Part shown: piece by piece, positions 42,925 to 51,579 of the stretch | Position numbering within the stretch: the stretch's first letter is position 1 | How the letters are laid out: each line of letters opens with the position of its first letter | DNA from: CAXXOK01 sp964497495 | GTDB taxonomy: Bacteria > Bacillota > Clostridia > Christensenellales > Aristaeellaceae | Length of the DNA: 64,000 nt | Reading direction: 5' to 3' | Assembly (NCBI GenBank): GCA_964497495.1 | Contig: CAZCCZ010000003.1 | Location: 77,812-141,811 of the forward strand | Notes under the pieces: generated by a model | The model's input: the letters and a program-made list of their open reading frames with translations, nothing else | The model's database searches: none | Told to the model about the DNA's origin: nothing | Position numbers and translations under genes: made by a program

Positions 42925-43770
42925 GTGAAGGTACGGGAAATCGTGGACGGCATCGTCGGCAAGACGGGCGTGGGCCCGTTGCCGGAGGAGAAAACCTGCG
43001 ATCATCTGATGGCGGGCAGCTTCGACGGCGAGGTTACGAAAATCGCGGTCACGTTCATGGCGACCGCGGAAGTCATCCGCAGGGCCGCGGCGCTGGGCGT
43101 AGAACTTATTATCACCCACGAACCCACCTGGTTCACCGGTCGGGACGACACCGGGTGGCTGGCAGGCGACGAGGCGTACCTGCGAAAGAAGAAGCTGATC
43201 GAGGAAACCGGGGTCGCCATCTGGCGTTTCCACGACCACATGCACGCCGCCCGGCCGGACGGCATCTTCCGCGGCTTCGATATGGAGACGGGCTGGGGAA
43301 AGTACCATATGCCGCCGGACGACTCGGTTCCGTTCTTCGCCGCGCACGGAACGCGCTTCGACGGCTGCTACCAGCTGCCGCCGACTACGCTGGGCGGGTT
43401 GGCCGCGTTTTTCAAGGAACGGTTCAACATGCCGTACGTTCGCGTAATCGGCGACCCGGACATGCCGGTTTCCCGCGTGGGCCTGCTGCCGGGCGGCGGC
43501 AGCCTGGGCCTCGGGACGGAGCAGATGCCCATGGAACTGATGCGGGCACGCGATCTGGACGTGATCCTCTGCGGCGAAGTGACGGAGTGGACGCTGCCCG
43601 CCTACGTGCGGGACGCGTGGCAGCTCGGCCTGAACAAAGCCATCCTGATCCTCGGGCACGAGCGCAGCGAGGAACCCGGCATGAAGCATCTGGGCGCGTG
43701 GCTGATGTCCGTTACCGGTGGGATCCCCGTGTACTTCCTGGACGCCGGCGAACCGTTCACCTACCTGTAG
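42925..43770 (+). CDS. Nif3-like dinuclear metal-centre protein (DUF34/NIF3)
   Basis: A 281-aa protein starting at GTG 42925 (GGAGG 9 nt upstream). Metal ligands of the NIF3 fold are visible: GVELIITHEPTWF (His), IWRFHDHMHAARPDG (His and Asp) and ILGHERSEEPGMK (His, Glu). The family is widespread, binds two metals and has been proposed as a hydrolase or metal-homeostasis factor; its reaction is not settled. Unlike the usual chromosomal Nif3 gene, this copy is embedded in a sugar-import operon with esterase genes, suggesting a dedicated hydrolytic role on the imported compound. Confidence 0.8.
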   Translation: MKVREIVDGIVGKTGVGPLPEEKTCDHLMAGSFDGEVTKIAVTFMATAEVIRRAAALGVELIITHEPTWFTGRDDTGWLAGDEAYLRKKKLIEETGVAIWRFHDHMHAARPDGIFRGFDMETGWGKYHMPPDDSVPFFAAHGTRFDGCYQLPPTTLGGLAAFFKERFNMPYVRVIGDPDMPVSRVGLLPGGGSLGLGTEQMPMELMRARDLDVILCGEVTEWTLPAYVRDAWQLGLNKAILILGHERSEEPGMKHLGAWLMSVTGGIPVYFLDAGEPFTYL

Positions 43771-43826
43771 GGCGTTCTTGCGCGTTCTCGGACGCGACCG
43801 TATTTTACTAACGGAGGTACCGACCG

Positions 43827-44624
43827 ATGGCTGTTTTTACCTGCGATTTCTATTCCCAGGCGCGCTGCGGCATGCAAACCTTTACGGCGATCCTGCCCAC
43901 GGACCCGCCGCCCGTGGAGGCGAAGCCCCAGCCGTACGCCGCGGGCCCGTGGCCGACCATTTACCTTCTGCACGGGTACAGCGGCAACCAGGTGGACTGG
44001 CTGTACCGTTCCGGGATCGAGGGCTGGGCCGTGCAGCGCGGCTACGCGGTCGTCATGCCTTCCGGCGCCAACCGCTTTTACCTGGACAACGAGGAGACGG
44101 GGGAACTGTACGGCGCGTACGTGGGCCGGGAACTGGTGGAGGTTACGCGCAAGATGTTTCCGCTTTCCGCGCGCCGGGAGGATACGGTGATCGCCGGCCT
44201 TTCGATGGGCGGCTACGGCGCGGTGCGCAACGGGCTTTTCTACGCGGATACGTTCGGCGCGATCCTCGCGCTGTCCTCGGCGCTGATTACGGATGAAATC
44301 GCCGCGATGACCCCGGATAAGGGCGGCAACCATATGGCGCCTTACGGGTACTACCGGCACACCTTCGGCGATCCCGGCAAGCTGCCGGGAAGCGACAAGG
44401 ACCCGAAACATCTGGCGGAGGAAAGGCTGAAGGCCGGCAACGCGCCCCGCCTGTTGCTGGCCTGCGGCTCGGAGGATATTCTATATCAGCCGAACCTGGA
44501 TTACCACCGTTATCTGGACGGTATCGGCTACCCGCACGAATGGTGGGTGCGCCCCGGCGTTCACGATTTCGACTTCTGGAACCGGGCGATGCCCGCTGGC
44601 ATGGACTGGCTGAAACAGGCGTGA
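43827..44624 (+). CDS. alpha/beta-hydrolase esterase, esterase D / CE1-like
   Basis: A 265-aa serine esterase. The nucleophile elbow is IAGLSMGGYGAV (about 129-140), the oxyanion region TIYLLHGYSGNQVDW, and the acid/His are in ACGSEDILYQ and VRPGVHDFDFW. The pattern matches acetyl- and feruloyl-esterase-type CE1 enzymes of gut Clostridia. There is no signal peptide, so it should act inside the cell on an imported acylated oligosaccharide. It belongs to the LplB-type importer operon, 56 nt after the Nif3-like gene, with GGAGGT. Confidence 0.85.
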   Translation: MAVFTCDFYSQARCGMQTFTAILPTDPPPVEAKPQPYAAGPWPTIYLLHGYSGNQVDWLYRSGIEGWAVQRGYAVVMPSGANRFYLDNEETGELYGAYVGRELVEVTRKMFPLSARREDTVIAGLSMGGYGAVRNGLFYADTFGAILALSSALITDEIAAMTPDKGGNHMAPYGYYRHTFGDPGKLPGSDKDPKHLAEERLKAGNAPRLLLACGSEDILYQPNLDYHRYLDGIGYPHEWWVRPGVHDFDFWNRAMPAGMDWLKQA

Positions 44625-44637
44625 CGGGGGTATGCGC

Positions 44638-45087
44638 GTGAACAACGGCGCGGAAAGGGTTATGACGCTGCGCGTGGAGCTGGGGCGGAGCCTTCCGGTC
44701 GGGCGCGTGCCGGAAGGGGAACTGGTCATCATCCCCATTACGGGCGGGACCTTCGAGGGCCCTCGCCTGCGCGGGCGCGTGCTGCCCGGCGGGGCGGACT
44801 GGAACACCCGGATTTCGGCCGAAACCAGCCGCGCCTGCGCCCGCTATTGGCTGGAAACCGACGACGGCGCGATTATCTCCGTCGCCAACGAGGGCGTGCT
44901 GAGCGCGGGCGACGACCCGGACGCCTTGCGCACGGCGCCCTCCTTCCGGTGCGATCTGGACGGCCCGTATGCCTTCCTGATGGCCGGCGGCTACGCGGGC
45001 ACCCTGCGGAGCCTCGGGGAACGCGCGGTGGAGATCGGAGTTTGGCGGCTTGCGCAGGGACGCGCGCCGATGTCACGTTTCTGTTAA
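44638..45087 (+). CDS. DUF3237 family protein
   Basis: A 149-aa protein; GTG 44638 is used because GGGGG at 44626-44630 is 7 nt upstream (ATG 44632 is too close). The sequence GPRLRGRVLPGGADWNTR and RYWLETDDGAIISVANEGVL is diagnostic of DUF3237, a small beta-barrel family found near sugar- and lactone-metabolising enzymes. Its function is unknown. It starts 13 nt after the esterase stop and is probably the last gene of the importer operon. Confidence 0.8.
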   Translation: MNNGAERVMTLRVELGRSLPVGRVPEGELVIIPITGGTFEGPRLRGRVLPGGADWNTRISAETSRACARYWLETDDGAIISVANEGVLSAGDDPDALRTAPSFRCDLDGPYAFLMAGGYAGTLRSLGERAVEIGVWRLAQGRAPMSRFC

Positions 45088-45091
45088 CCGC

Positions 45092-45120
45092 TTGACAAAC
45101 GCGAACCTCCATGCTATGGT
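45092..45120 (+). promoter_or_regulatory. promoter of the second LacI regulator
   Basis: TTGACA (45092-45097), a 17-nt spacer and TATGGT (45115-45120), immediately after the DUF3237 stop and about 32 nt before the LacI start. Confidence 0.65.
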
Positions 45121-45151
45121 AATGCCAACATCATCTCGAGGTGACAACGGC

Positions 45152-46129
45152 ATGGCGACGCTCAAGGAAGTAGCCCAGAAGGCCGGGGTTACGGTTACGA
45201 CGGTCTCCCGGATGCTTAACAAGCCCGAAAAGGTCAGCCCCGCGACCACCAAACGCATCCGGCTGGCGATGCGGGAGTTGGATTATCAGCCCAACGAGAT
45301 CGCGCGCTCGCTTTCCAAGAAAACCAGCAATTTCATCGGCCTCATCGTGCCTTCGGCGCGCAACGCCTTCTTCGCCAAGGTGATCGAGCGCATGGAGAAG
45401 CACATCACCGCCAACGGCTACAAGCTGCTTCTGTGCGTGTCCAACCACGAGCGAAAAAAGGAAATCGAGTATTTTTCCATGCTGCGGGCCAACAAGGTGG
45501 CCGGCGTGATCATCGCCAGCCACACGCAGGACATCGCCGAAAGCATCTCGCTGGACGCGCCCATCCTTTCCATCGACCGTATCATTTCCCCCAACATTTC
45601 CGCCGTGTGCTCCGATAACCTGAGCGGCGGCCGGATGGCGGCGGAGCTGTTGATCGCCAAGGGGTGCAAACGCATCGCCTACTTCACCGGCGGCGTGACC
45701 CTGCGGGGCATGAGCGCTTCGCTGCGCCAGCAGGGGTTCGAGCAGGCGCTGGCCGCTCACGGGATGGAGCCCATCATCCAGTTGCACCGCGAAGACCGCT
45801 TTATTTCCATGAAGTATCAGGATATCATCGCGGCGTTTTTCCAGGCGCACGGGGATATCGACGGCGCGGTGTGCAGCAACGATATCCTTGCCGCCGAGAT
45901 CATCCGCTACGCGCTCAAGCACGGCGTCGACGTGCCGGGAAAACTAAAGGTGATCGGCTACGATGATATCGACCTTGCGGCGCTCTACACCCCGTCCATC
46001 ACCACCATCCACCAACCGGTCAACGATATCAGCCGTTTCGCGGTGGAAAGCATCGTGCATTACGGGGAACGGGCCCTGCCTTCTTCCACCATTTTCCCGG
46101 TCAAGCTGGTGGAAAGGGAAAGCACGTGA
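45152..46129 (+). CDS. LacI-family transcriptional regulator of the second importer locus
   Basis: A 325-aa regulator starting at ATG 45152 (GAGGTGA upstream). N-terminal helix-turn-helix ATLKEVAQKAGVTVTTVSRM and hinge; sensor domain with FIGLIVPSARNAFFAKVIE, VCSNDILAAEIIRYAL and VIGYDDIDLAALYTP. The next genes encode a sugar-binding protein and permeases plus a GH13_18 enzyme, so it likely represses that operon until its disaccharide or a phosphate derivative is present. A terminator and a separate promoter follow, so it is transcribed apart from the importer. Confidence 0.9.
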   Translation: MATLKEVAQKAGVTVTTVSRMLNKPEKVSPATTKRIRLAMRELDYQPNEIARSLSKKTSNFIGLIVPSARNAFFAKVIERMEKHITANGYKLLLCVSNHERKKEIEYFSMLRANKVAGVIIASHTQDIAESISLDAPILSIDRIISPNISAVCSDNLSGGRMAAELLIAKGCKRIAYFTGGVTLRGMSASLRQQGFEQALAAHGMEPIIQLHREDRFISMKYQDIIAAFFQAHGDIDGAVCSNDILAAEIIRYALKHGVDVPGKLKVIGYDDIDLAALYTPSITTIHQPVNDISRFAVESIVHYGERALPSSTIFPVKLVEREST

Positions 46130-46200
46130 AGCCCCCGGCGACGGCGGATGTTATGCGTTTATATTCTCACGAATCACTCTAAACGGTTGATGGAAAACGG

Positions 46201-46236
46201 ATTCCGGCGCGCCGAAACGGTGCGCCGGAATTTTAT
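46201..46236 (+). terminator. intrinsic terminator after LacI gene
   Basis: A perfect 10-bp stem ATTCCGGCGC / GCGCCGGAAT with an 11-nt loop, followed by TTTAT. Confidence 0.85.
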
Positions 46237-46256
46237 AAGATTTGATTGTCATACGG

Positions 46257-46285
46257 TTGACATTTTTTCTGCCTCCGTTTATAAT
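46257..46285 (+). promoter_or_regulatory. consensus promoter of the second importer operon
   Basis: TTGACA (46257-46262), a 17-nt spacer and TATAAT (46280-46285), both perfect consensus boxes, about 60 nt before the binding-protein start. A strong promoter next to a LacI gene suggests control mainly by repression. Confidence 0.88.
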
Positions 46286-46344
46286 GGGCTCATCAGGAGT
46301 CCCGCCGTCACGGGGACGATAAACCGATAAGGAGGATTACCATC

Positions 46345-47640
46345 ATGAAGAAATCCCGGTTCCTTGCGCTGATCCTCACGCTTGCGCTGCTGGCCACGCT
46401 GGTTACGACGGGGGCCGCGGCCGAGGGCGAAGTGAAGCTGACCTATTACAGCACCTCCGCCGAGGTCAACTCCATGTTCGAGGAAATGTTCGCGCGCTAT
46501 CACGAGATCAACCCCAACGTGACCATCGAGCTGATCCCCACGGGCGTGGGCCTTGGGCAGCAGGAGCAGCTTCAGTCGCTCTTCGCTTCCGGAAGCGCCC
46601 CCACCTTTATGAACATCGACCCCTCCACCGTTCTGGACTATCAGGACAAGCTGTACGTTTTCGACCCGAACACCGACTGGTTCCAGTATTACAACGACGG
46701 TGCGCTGGAAGCCGGCAAGTTCGGCGGCAACATCTACGGCATCCCCTTCTCCACGCAGGGCTACGCGCTGTGCTATAATAAGCGCGTCGTGGAAAGCGCG
46801 ATTCCGGATTTCGACCCCTCCGCCATCAACACGCAGGACTCGCTGCGCGCCTTCTTTGAGAAGCTGGACGCCGCGGGCGTACCGCCCACGATGATCCACG
46901 GGGCCAACTGGTCGGTCGGCTGCCATTACCTGGGCCTGGTGTACGCCGTGCACGGCCGCGACACCGCCAGCGGCGACGCCTTCATCGAAAGCCTGATCGA
47001 CGGCTCCGCCGACATCGCGAAGGATCCGCTTTTCCAGGGCTACATGGACACGTTCGACATGCTCATCCAGTACAACTACCGCAAGAGCGACCCGCTGGTG
47101 GGGGACATCAACGCGGACGACCAGGCCTTCGCCGCCGGGGAGTGCGCCACGTTCTTCATGGGCGACTGGATGTGGACGATCATCGGAACGCTGGAAAACA
47201 AAGATCTGGAATACGGCTATATCCCCGTACCGTGGAGCAACGACCCCACCGCATACGGCAACAGCGAAGTGGTCGTATCCATGCCCAAGGTGATGTGCAT
47301 CGACGCTTCCCAGAGCACGCCGGAACAGCAGGCTGCGGCGCTGGAAGTGCTCAAGTGGATGCTGACCACCGCGGAAGGGCAGGAGTATTTCATCAACGCC
47401 GGTTTCTCCATGCCGATGAACAACGTGCGCAGCGACGCCACCTATAACGCCATGACGCAGGATATCGCCAAGTATTCCGCGGCGGGCAAGACCATCAACA
47501 TCGGTTGCTTTACCTACCTCACCGGCGACGCCTGGGCGCAGACCGGCGACCTGATGCTCCGCTACATCGTCGGGGATATCGACCGCGCGGGGCTGGCCGA
47601 GGGCATCAACGCCTTCTGGAAGACGCAGACGAAGCACTGA
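46345..47640 (+). CDS. ABC sugar-binding protein, family 1 (second importer)
   Basis: A 431-aa secreted solute-binding protein. Signal peptide MKKSRFLALILTLALLATLV ends TTGAAA before EGEVKLTYYS, again without a lipobox. SLFASGSAPTFMNIDPSTV and GNIYGIPFSTQGYALCYNK are characteristic of maltose- and glycerol-3-phosphate-type binding proteins. It heads an operon of two permeases, a CE2-type esterase, a P-loop kinase and a GH13_18 phosphorylase, implying a glucosyl-disaccharide ligand. AAGGAGG precedes ATG 46345. Confidence 0.92.
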   Translation: MKKSRFLALILTLALLATLVTTGAAAEGEVKLTYYSTSAEVNSMFEEMFARYHEINPNVTIELIPTGVGLGQQEQLQSLFASGSAPTFMNIDPSTVLDYQDKLYVFDPNTDWFQYYNDGALEAGKFGGNIYGIPFSTQGYALCYNKRVVESAIPDFDPSAINTQDSLRAFFEKLDAAGVPPTMIHGANWSVGCHYLGLVYAVHGRDTASGDAFIESLIDGSADIAKDPLFQGYMDTFDMLIQYNYRKSDPLVGDINADDQAFAAGECATFFMGDWMWTIIGTLENKDLEYGYIPVPWSNDPTAYGNSEVVVSMPKVMCIDASQSTPEQQAAALEVLKWMLTTAEGQEYFINAGFSMPMNNVRSDATYNAMTQDIAKYSAAGKTINIGCFTYLTGDAWAQTGDLMLRYIVGDIDRAGLAEGINAFWKTQTKH

Positions 47641-47660
47641 CGAACCGACCTCATTACCGA

Positions 47661-47692
47661 TGCGGCGCCGGCGCGTTTGCGCCGGCGCCGCA
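47661..47692 (+). terminator. GC-rich hairpin after binding-protein gene (stabiliser or partial terminator)
   Basis: A perfect 14-bp stem TGCGGCGCCGGCGC / GCGCCGGCGCCGCA with loop GTTT, without a T-tract, between binding protein and first permease. It is the third instance of this arrangement in the window. Confidence 0.65.
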
Positions 47693-47719
47693 CGCACAAA
47701 ACCAGGGAGGCGACCCCGG

Positions 47720-48601
47720 ATGCGAGAGAAGAGCCTTCTGCGGAGAAGCGGATACTTCCTGGCCTTCAACGGCCCCACGCTATTCGCGTTTTTCAGCGTT
47801 CTGATTCTGCCGTTTCTATACGGCCTGTACCTGACCTTTACCGACTGGAACGCCATATCCGACACCTACCGCTTCGTAGGCTTCCAGAATTATGCCACCG
47901 TTTTTGCCGACAAGGAATTTTTAAAGCAGTTCCTGGTCACCTTTAAATACGTCATCATCACGGCCCTGTTGGTGAACCTTCTGGCTTTTACGCTGGCGTA
48001 TTTCCTTACCAGCGGCATGCGCGGCCAGAACTTCCTGCGGGGCGGGTTCTTCATCCCCAACCTGATCGGCGGCATCATCCTGGGGTATATCTGGAAATTC
48101 ATCTTCGCAAACGTCTTGACCCAGGTGGGCAAAACGTTCGACATCGCCTGGATGAAAACGTCGTTCCTGACCAACACGGACCGGGCGGTGTGGGCGCTGA
48201 TCATCGTGACGGTGTGGCAGTACGCCGGCTACCTGATGATGATCTACATCGCGGGTTTCGTGGGCATTCCCAGGGACGTGCAGGAGGCCGCGGACATCGA
48301 CGGCGCGCACGGGCTGAAAAAGCTCTGGCACGTGACCATTCCCATGATGGTTCCGTCCTTCAACATCTGCCTGTTCATCACGCTTTCCCGCGGCTTCATG
48401 GCCTACGACCTCAACCTGTCCCTTACCAACGGCGGGCCGTACGGCTCCACGCGGCTGGCCGCCATGCACGTGTACCAGAAGGCTTTCCAGTCCAAGCAGT
48501 ACGGCGTGGGCCAGGCGGAAGCCATTATCCTGTTCGTCGTGGTGGCCGTTCTTTCCGTTACGCAGGTGCTGCTGAACAAGAAACGGGAGGTGGAGGTATG
48601 A
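47720..48601 (+). CDS. sugar ABC transporter permease 1 (MalF/UgpA-like)
   Basis: A 293-aa membrane protein, ATG 47720 with GGGAGG 9 nt upstream. Six helices; YLAFNGPTLFAFFSVLILPF and LYLTFTDWN at the N-terminus are typical of MalF/UgpA-type permeases. The EAA loop is VQEAADIDGAHGLKKLWHVT (about 194-213). It pairs with the permease encoded next, whose ATG overlaps this stop codon (ATGA). Confidence 0.92.
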   Translation: MREKSLLRRSGYFLAFNGPTLFAFFSVLILPFLYGLYLTFTDWNAISDTYRFVGFQNYATVFADKEFLKQFLVTFKYVIITALLVNLLAFTLAYFLTSGMRGQNFLRGGFFIPNLIGGIILGYIWKFIFANVLTQVGKTFDIAWMKTSFLTNTDRAVWALIIVTVWQYAGYLMMIYIAGFVGIPRDVQEAADIDGAHGLKKLWHVTIPMMVPSFNICLFITLSRGFMAYDLNLSLTNGGPYGSTRLAAMHVYQKAFQSKQYGVGQAEAIILFVVVAVLSVTQVLLNKKREVEV

Positions 48602-49425
48602 CGGCCCGGCTGCGCAAGCGGTATATCCCGCGCACGGTGCTGATCTTCCTGCTGCTCGTTTTCTTTCTGATCCCGTTCTACCTCGTGCTCAACAACTCTT
48701 TCCGCACCACCGAGCAGTTCGTCAACGCCCCGTTCCAGCTTACGGGCAGTCTGGACCCGAAAAACTACATCGACGCGTTCAACAAGATGAAGTTCATGAA
48801 CGGCATCCAGAACTCGCTGCTGGTCACCGTCGTCAGCGTCGCCGTAATCCTGCTCACCTCCTCGATGTCCGCGCATTACCTGGTGCGCAATCCGGGAAAG
48901 CCGAGCAACGTGATCTTCGGCGTCATGGTCGCCTCGATGATCGTGCCGTTTCAGGCGGTGATGATCCCGCTGGCCAAAATTTACGGCACGATCAACATGT
49001 ACAACAACACCTGGACGCTGGTGTTTTTTTACTTGGGCTTCGGGCAGGCGTTCGCGGTGTTCATTTTCCACGGGTTCATCAAGGGAATCCCGCTGGAACT
49101 GGAAGAAGCCGCGCTGATCGACGGCTGCGGGCGGCTGAAGAACTTCTTCCGCATCGTGCTGCCCAACCTGAAGCCCGTCATGGTTACCGTGCTGATTCTG
49201 GACGTGCTGTGGATCTGGAACGATTACCTGCTGCCCAGCATGGTGCTGCTCTCTCCGGGGCTCCGCACGCTGCCGCTTTCCACGTACGGTTTTTTCACCA
49301 CCTACAGCGTGGACTACGCGCCGCTGATGGCCGGGCTGGTGCTGACCATCCTGCCGGTGATCGTGCTGTACCTGCTGTGCCAGAAACAGATCATCGAGGG
49401 CGTCGTGCAGGGCGCGATCAAATAG
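48598..49425 (+). CDS. sugar ABC transporter permease 2 (MalG/UgpE-like)
   Basis: A 275-aa membrane protein beginning at the ATGA overlap. Six helices; IPFYLVLNNSFRTTEQF near the N-terminus, EAA loop LEEAALIDGCGRLKNFFRIV (about 164-183) and C-terminal LCQKQIIEGVVQGAIK are standard for MalG/UgpE permeases. As with the other importer of this family in the window, no ATPase gene is adjacent, so a shared ATPase is expected elsewhere. Confidence 0.92.
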   Translation: MTARLRKRYIPRTVLIFLLLVFFLIPFYLVLNNSFRTTEQFVNAPFQLTGSLDPKNYIDAFNKMKFMNGIQNSLLVTVVSVAVILLTSSMSAHYLVRNPGKPSNVIFGVMVASMIVPFQAVMIPLAKIYGTINMYNNTWTLVFFYLGFGQAFAVFIFHGFIKGIPLELEEAALIDGCGRLKNFFRIVLPNLKPVMVTVLILDVLWIWNDYLLPSMVLLSPGLRTLPLSTYGFFTTYSVDYAPLMAGLVLTILPVIVLYLLCQKQIIEGVVQGAIK

Positions 49426-49509
49426 GGCATCCGAGAAACCGCGTAGCGCGGCAACCGGCGGCCGCCGGATTTCCGCGTGCCGGGAACCGCACAAGAAGGA
49501 GCGAACGGT

Positions 49510-50622
49510 ATGGAAATTCAAATTACGCCTTCCGGGAAATTCCCTTTCTTCTTCGGACGGACGCTATATGACCGGGCGCGGGAGGCGATGTTCTTCAACT
49601 GGACGGCCTCCGGCTTTACCCTCCGGTTTTTCGGAGCCCGGCTGGAAATGGACGTTACCGCAATCGCCGAGGATTTTCCCGGCGAGGAGAAGAACCTGCC
49701 CTGGATCGCGGTGTTTGCCGACGGCGCCGAAAAACCCGACCGGCTGACGAGGCTGGAGGAAGGACGGCAGGTTTGCCTGCTGTTTGAAAGCGAACGGGCG
49801 GGGGAGCATACGCTGACGGTCGTCAAGCGCACGGAAAACTCCAAGGGGCGCGCAGGGCTCCACCGGCTGCTGCTGGACGGCGAGCCCCTGCCGTACGATG
49901 CGCCGGAACCGCGGTGTCGGCTGGAATTCGTGGGGGATTCCATCACCTGCGGCTTCGGGGACGCCATGTCCCCGCAGGCGTCCGCGTTTACCAACGGGCA
50001 GGAGGACGGGCTGGCGGCCTACCCGGCCGTGACGGCCCGGCTGCTGAAGGCCGATTATCAGAGCGTCTGCATTTCTGGCATTCCGCTTTGCCATGCCTCC
50101 GATCCGGCTTTTCGCCTGCGGTTGCCGGAGTATCCGGGTTTCACGCCGCCCCCGCGGGCGATGGAGGATTACTACGCCTGCGCCGACCGCAACCATCAGG
50201 AGGCGGACGGCGCGAAGGACGGCTTCGAGCCGTGGGATTTCAGCCGTTTCCGCCCGGACGCGATCATTTTAAACCTGGGCACCAACGACGCCTTCCGCAT
50301 CGGCGTATCCGGGAACGACCCCGCCGAGGAGGCATACTTCACGAAGCGTTACGAGGCCTTCCTGCGGCTCGTGCGCAGGCTCAACGGCCCGCGCCCGGTG
50401 ATCGCCTGCACGCTGGGGCCGATGAACTATTTCCTGTACGACGCGATCGGGAAAGCGGCGGGCGCCTACTGCCGGGAAACCGGTGACGAACGGGTTTTCT
50501 GCCTGAAATACGGGCAGATCGACCCGTGGAACGAAGGGTACGGGGGGCTGACGCACCCGAACCTGAAAACCCACGAACGCATGGGCCGGGAGCTGGCCGC
50601 GGCGCTGAAACCGTGGCTGTGA
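49510..50622 (+). CDS. SGNH/GDSL esterase, CE2-type (N-terminal jelly roll plus SGNH domain)
   Basis: A 370-aa enzyme starting at ATG 49510 with AAGGAG. The N-terminal ~120 residues are beta-rich (FFNWTASGFTLRFFGARLEM), as in CE2 acetyl-xylan esterases. The SGNH blocks follow: FVGDSITCGFG (nucleophile Ser, about 143), AILNLGTNDAF-type block (IILNLGTNDAFRIG) and DGLTHPN-like GGLTHPNLKTHERMG with the catalytic His near the C-terminus. It has no signal peptide, so it probably deacetylates an imported sugar in the cytoplasm. It sits between the permeases and the GH13_18 phosphorylase. Confidence 0.85.
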   Translation: MEIQITPSGKFPFFFGRTLYDRAREAMFFNWTASGFTLRFFGARLEMDVTAIAEDFPGEEKNLPWIAVFADGAEKPDRLTRLEEGRQVCLLFESERAGEHTLTVVKRTENSKGRAGLHRLLLDGEPLPYDAPEPRCRLEFVGDSITCGFGDAMSPQASAFTNGQEDGLAAYPAVTARLLKADYQSVCISGIPLCHASDPAFRLRLPEYPGFTPPPRAMEDYYACADRNHQEADGAKDGFEPWDFSRFRPDAIILNLGTNDAFRIGVSGNDPAEEAYFTKRYEAFLRLVRRLNGPRPVIACTLGPMNYFLYDAIGKAAGAYCRETGDERVFCLKYGQIDPWNEGYGGLTHPNLKTHERMGRELAAALKPWL

Positions 50623-50638
50623 CACAGGAGGAAATGCC

Positions 50639-51577
50639 ATGAACGTTCTTCCCGACGGCGGCGCGCCGTGGTCGCCCCCCGCCGTGCCGGAAACCATCCC
50701 GCAGGGGGATATGCCCGGCGACAGCATCCATATCGCGGAGCACCACGTTCGCAAGGCCAACCTGATATTTCCGGAACTGCTCCGGCTTCTGCCCCCCGTT
50801 TGGGCCCTAAACCCGTACCGCCGCGCCGTGGTGGCGGTGTGCGGCGGTTCCGGCGTGGGCAAATCCGAGACCGCGTCGCTGCTAAGTTACTATTTTACGC
50901 AGGCGGGGGTGGGCGGCTACACCCTTTCCGGGGATAACTACCCGCGCCGCATCCCCCTGTACAACGACGCGGAAAGGCTGGGCCTGTACCGGCGCGCCGG
51001 TATGCGGGGGCTCGCGGAGAACGGCCTGTGCTCGGCGGAACGCGTGGAAACCGCGCGCGCTCTGCAGGCGGCCGGGCGGGATGCCGACCCGGCTGTCGCT
51101 GGGGAATATCCGTGGATGGTCGTCTACCAGCGGGAAGGGCGGGCCGCGCTGGCAGCCTACCTTGGGTCGCCCGCGGAGATCGATTTCGACGAGCTCAGCG
51201 GCATTCTCGCGCAATACAAGAACGGCGCGGACACGATATGCCTCAAGCGCATGGGCCGCGAGGAAACCGCGTTGTGGTACGAGGCGGTGGACTTTTCCGG
51301 TACCGGCGTGCTGATCCTCGAATGGACGCACGGCAACAGCGGCTGGCTACGCGGGGTGGACGTGCCGGTGTTTTTAAACAGCACTCCTGCCGAAACGCTG
51401 GCCTACCGCAAGGCGCGCCACCGCGACGGCGGCGCGGACAGCCCCTTCACCACGCTCGTGCTGGCGCTGGAACAGAAGCAGCTGGAAGCGCAGGCCGTAA
51501 AGGCGAAGCTGATCGTATCCAAGGCGGGGGAACTGCTGACCTACCCGCAGTACCGCCGCCTGACGGCGGAGGGATGA
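50639..51577 (+). CDS. P-loop small-molecule kinase of unknown specificity
   Basis: A 312-aa protein. The Walker A motif VVAVCGGSGVGKSETASLLS (GGSGVGKS at 69-76) begins a P-loop kinase fold like uridine kinase, phosphoribulokinase or adenylylsulfate kinase. TLSGDNYPRRIPLYNDAER gives a DxY-type second strand, and VLILEWTHGNSGWL a base-binding segment. It starts 16 nt after the esterase and is followed by a GH13_18 phosphorylase, so it may phosphorylate the acceptor released by phosphorolysis (for example a hexose or glycerate). The specific substrate cannot be read. Confidence 0.7.
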   Translation: MNVLPDGGAPWSPPAVPETIPQGDMPGDSIHIAEHHVRKANLIFPELLRLLPPVWALNPYRRAVVAVCGGSGVGKSETASLLSYYFTQAGVGGYTLSGDNYPRRIPLYNDAERLGLYRRAGMRGLAENGLCSAERVETARALQAAGRDADPAVAGEYPWMVVYQREGRAALAAYLGSPAEIDFDELSGILAQYKNGADTICLKRMGREETALWYEAVDFSGTGVLILEWTHGNSGWLRGVDVPVFLNSTPAETLAYRKARHRDGGADSPFTTLVLALEQKQLEAQAVKAKLIVSKAGELLTYPQYRRLTAEG

Positions 51578-51579
51578 CC

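Noticed and set aside
46279..47865. 528-codon minus-strand frame opposite the second binding-protein gene
   Set aside because: Shadow of a gene with signal peptide and family motifs; it also crosses a consensus promoter.
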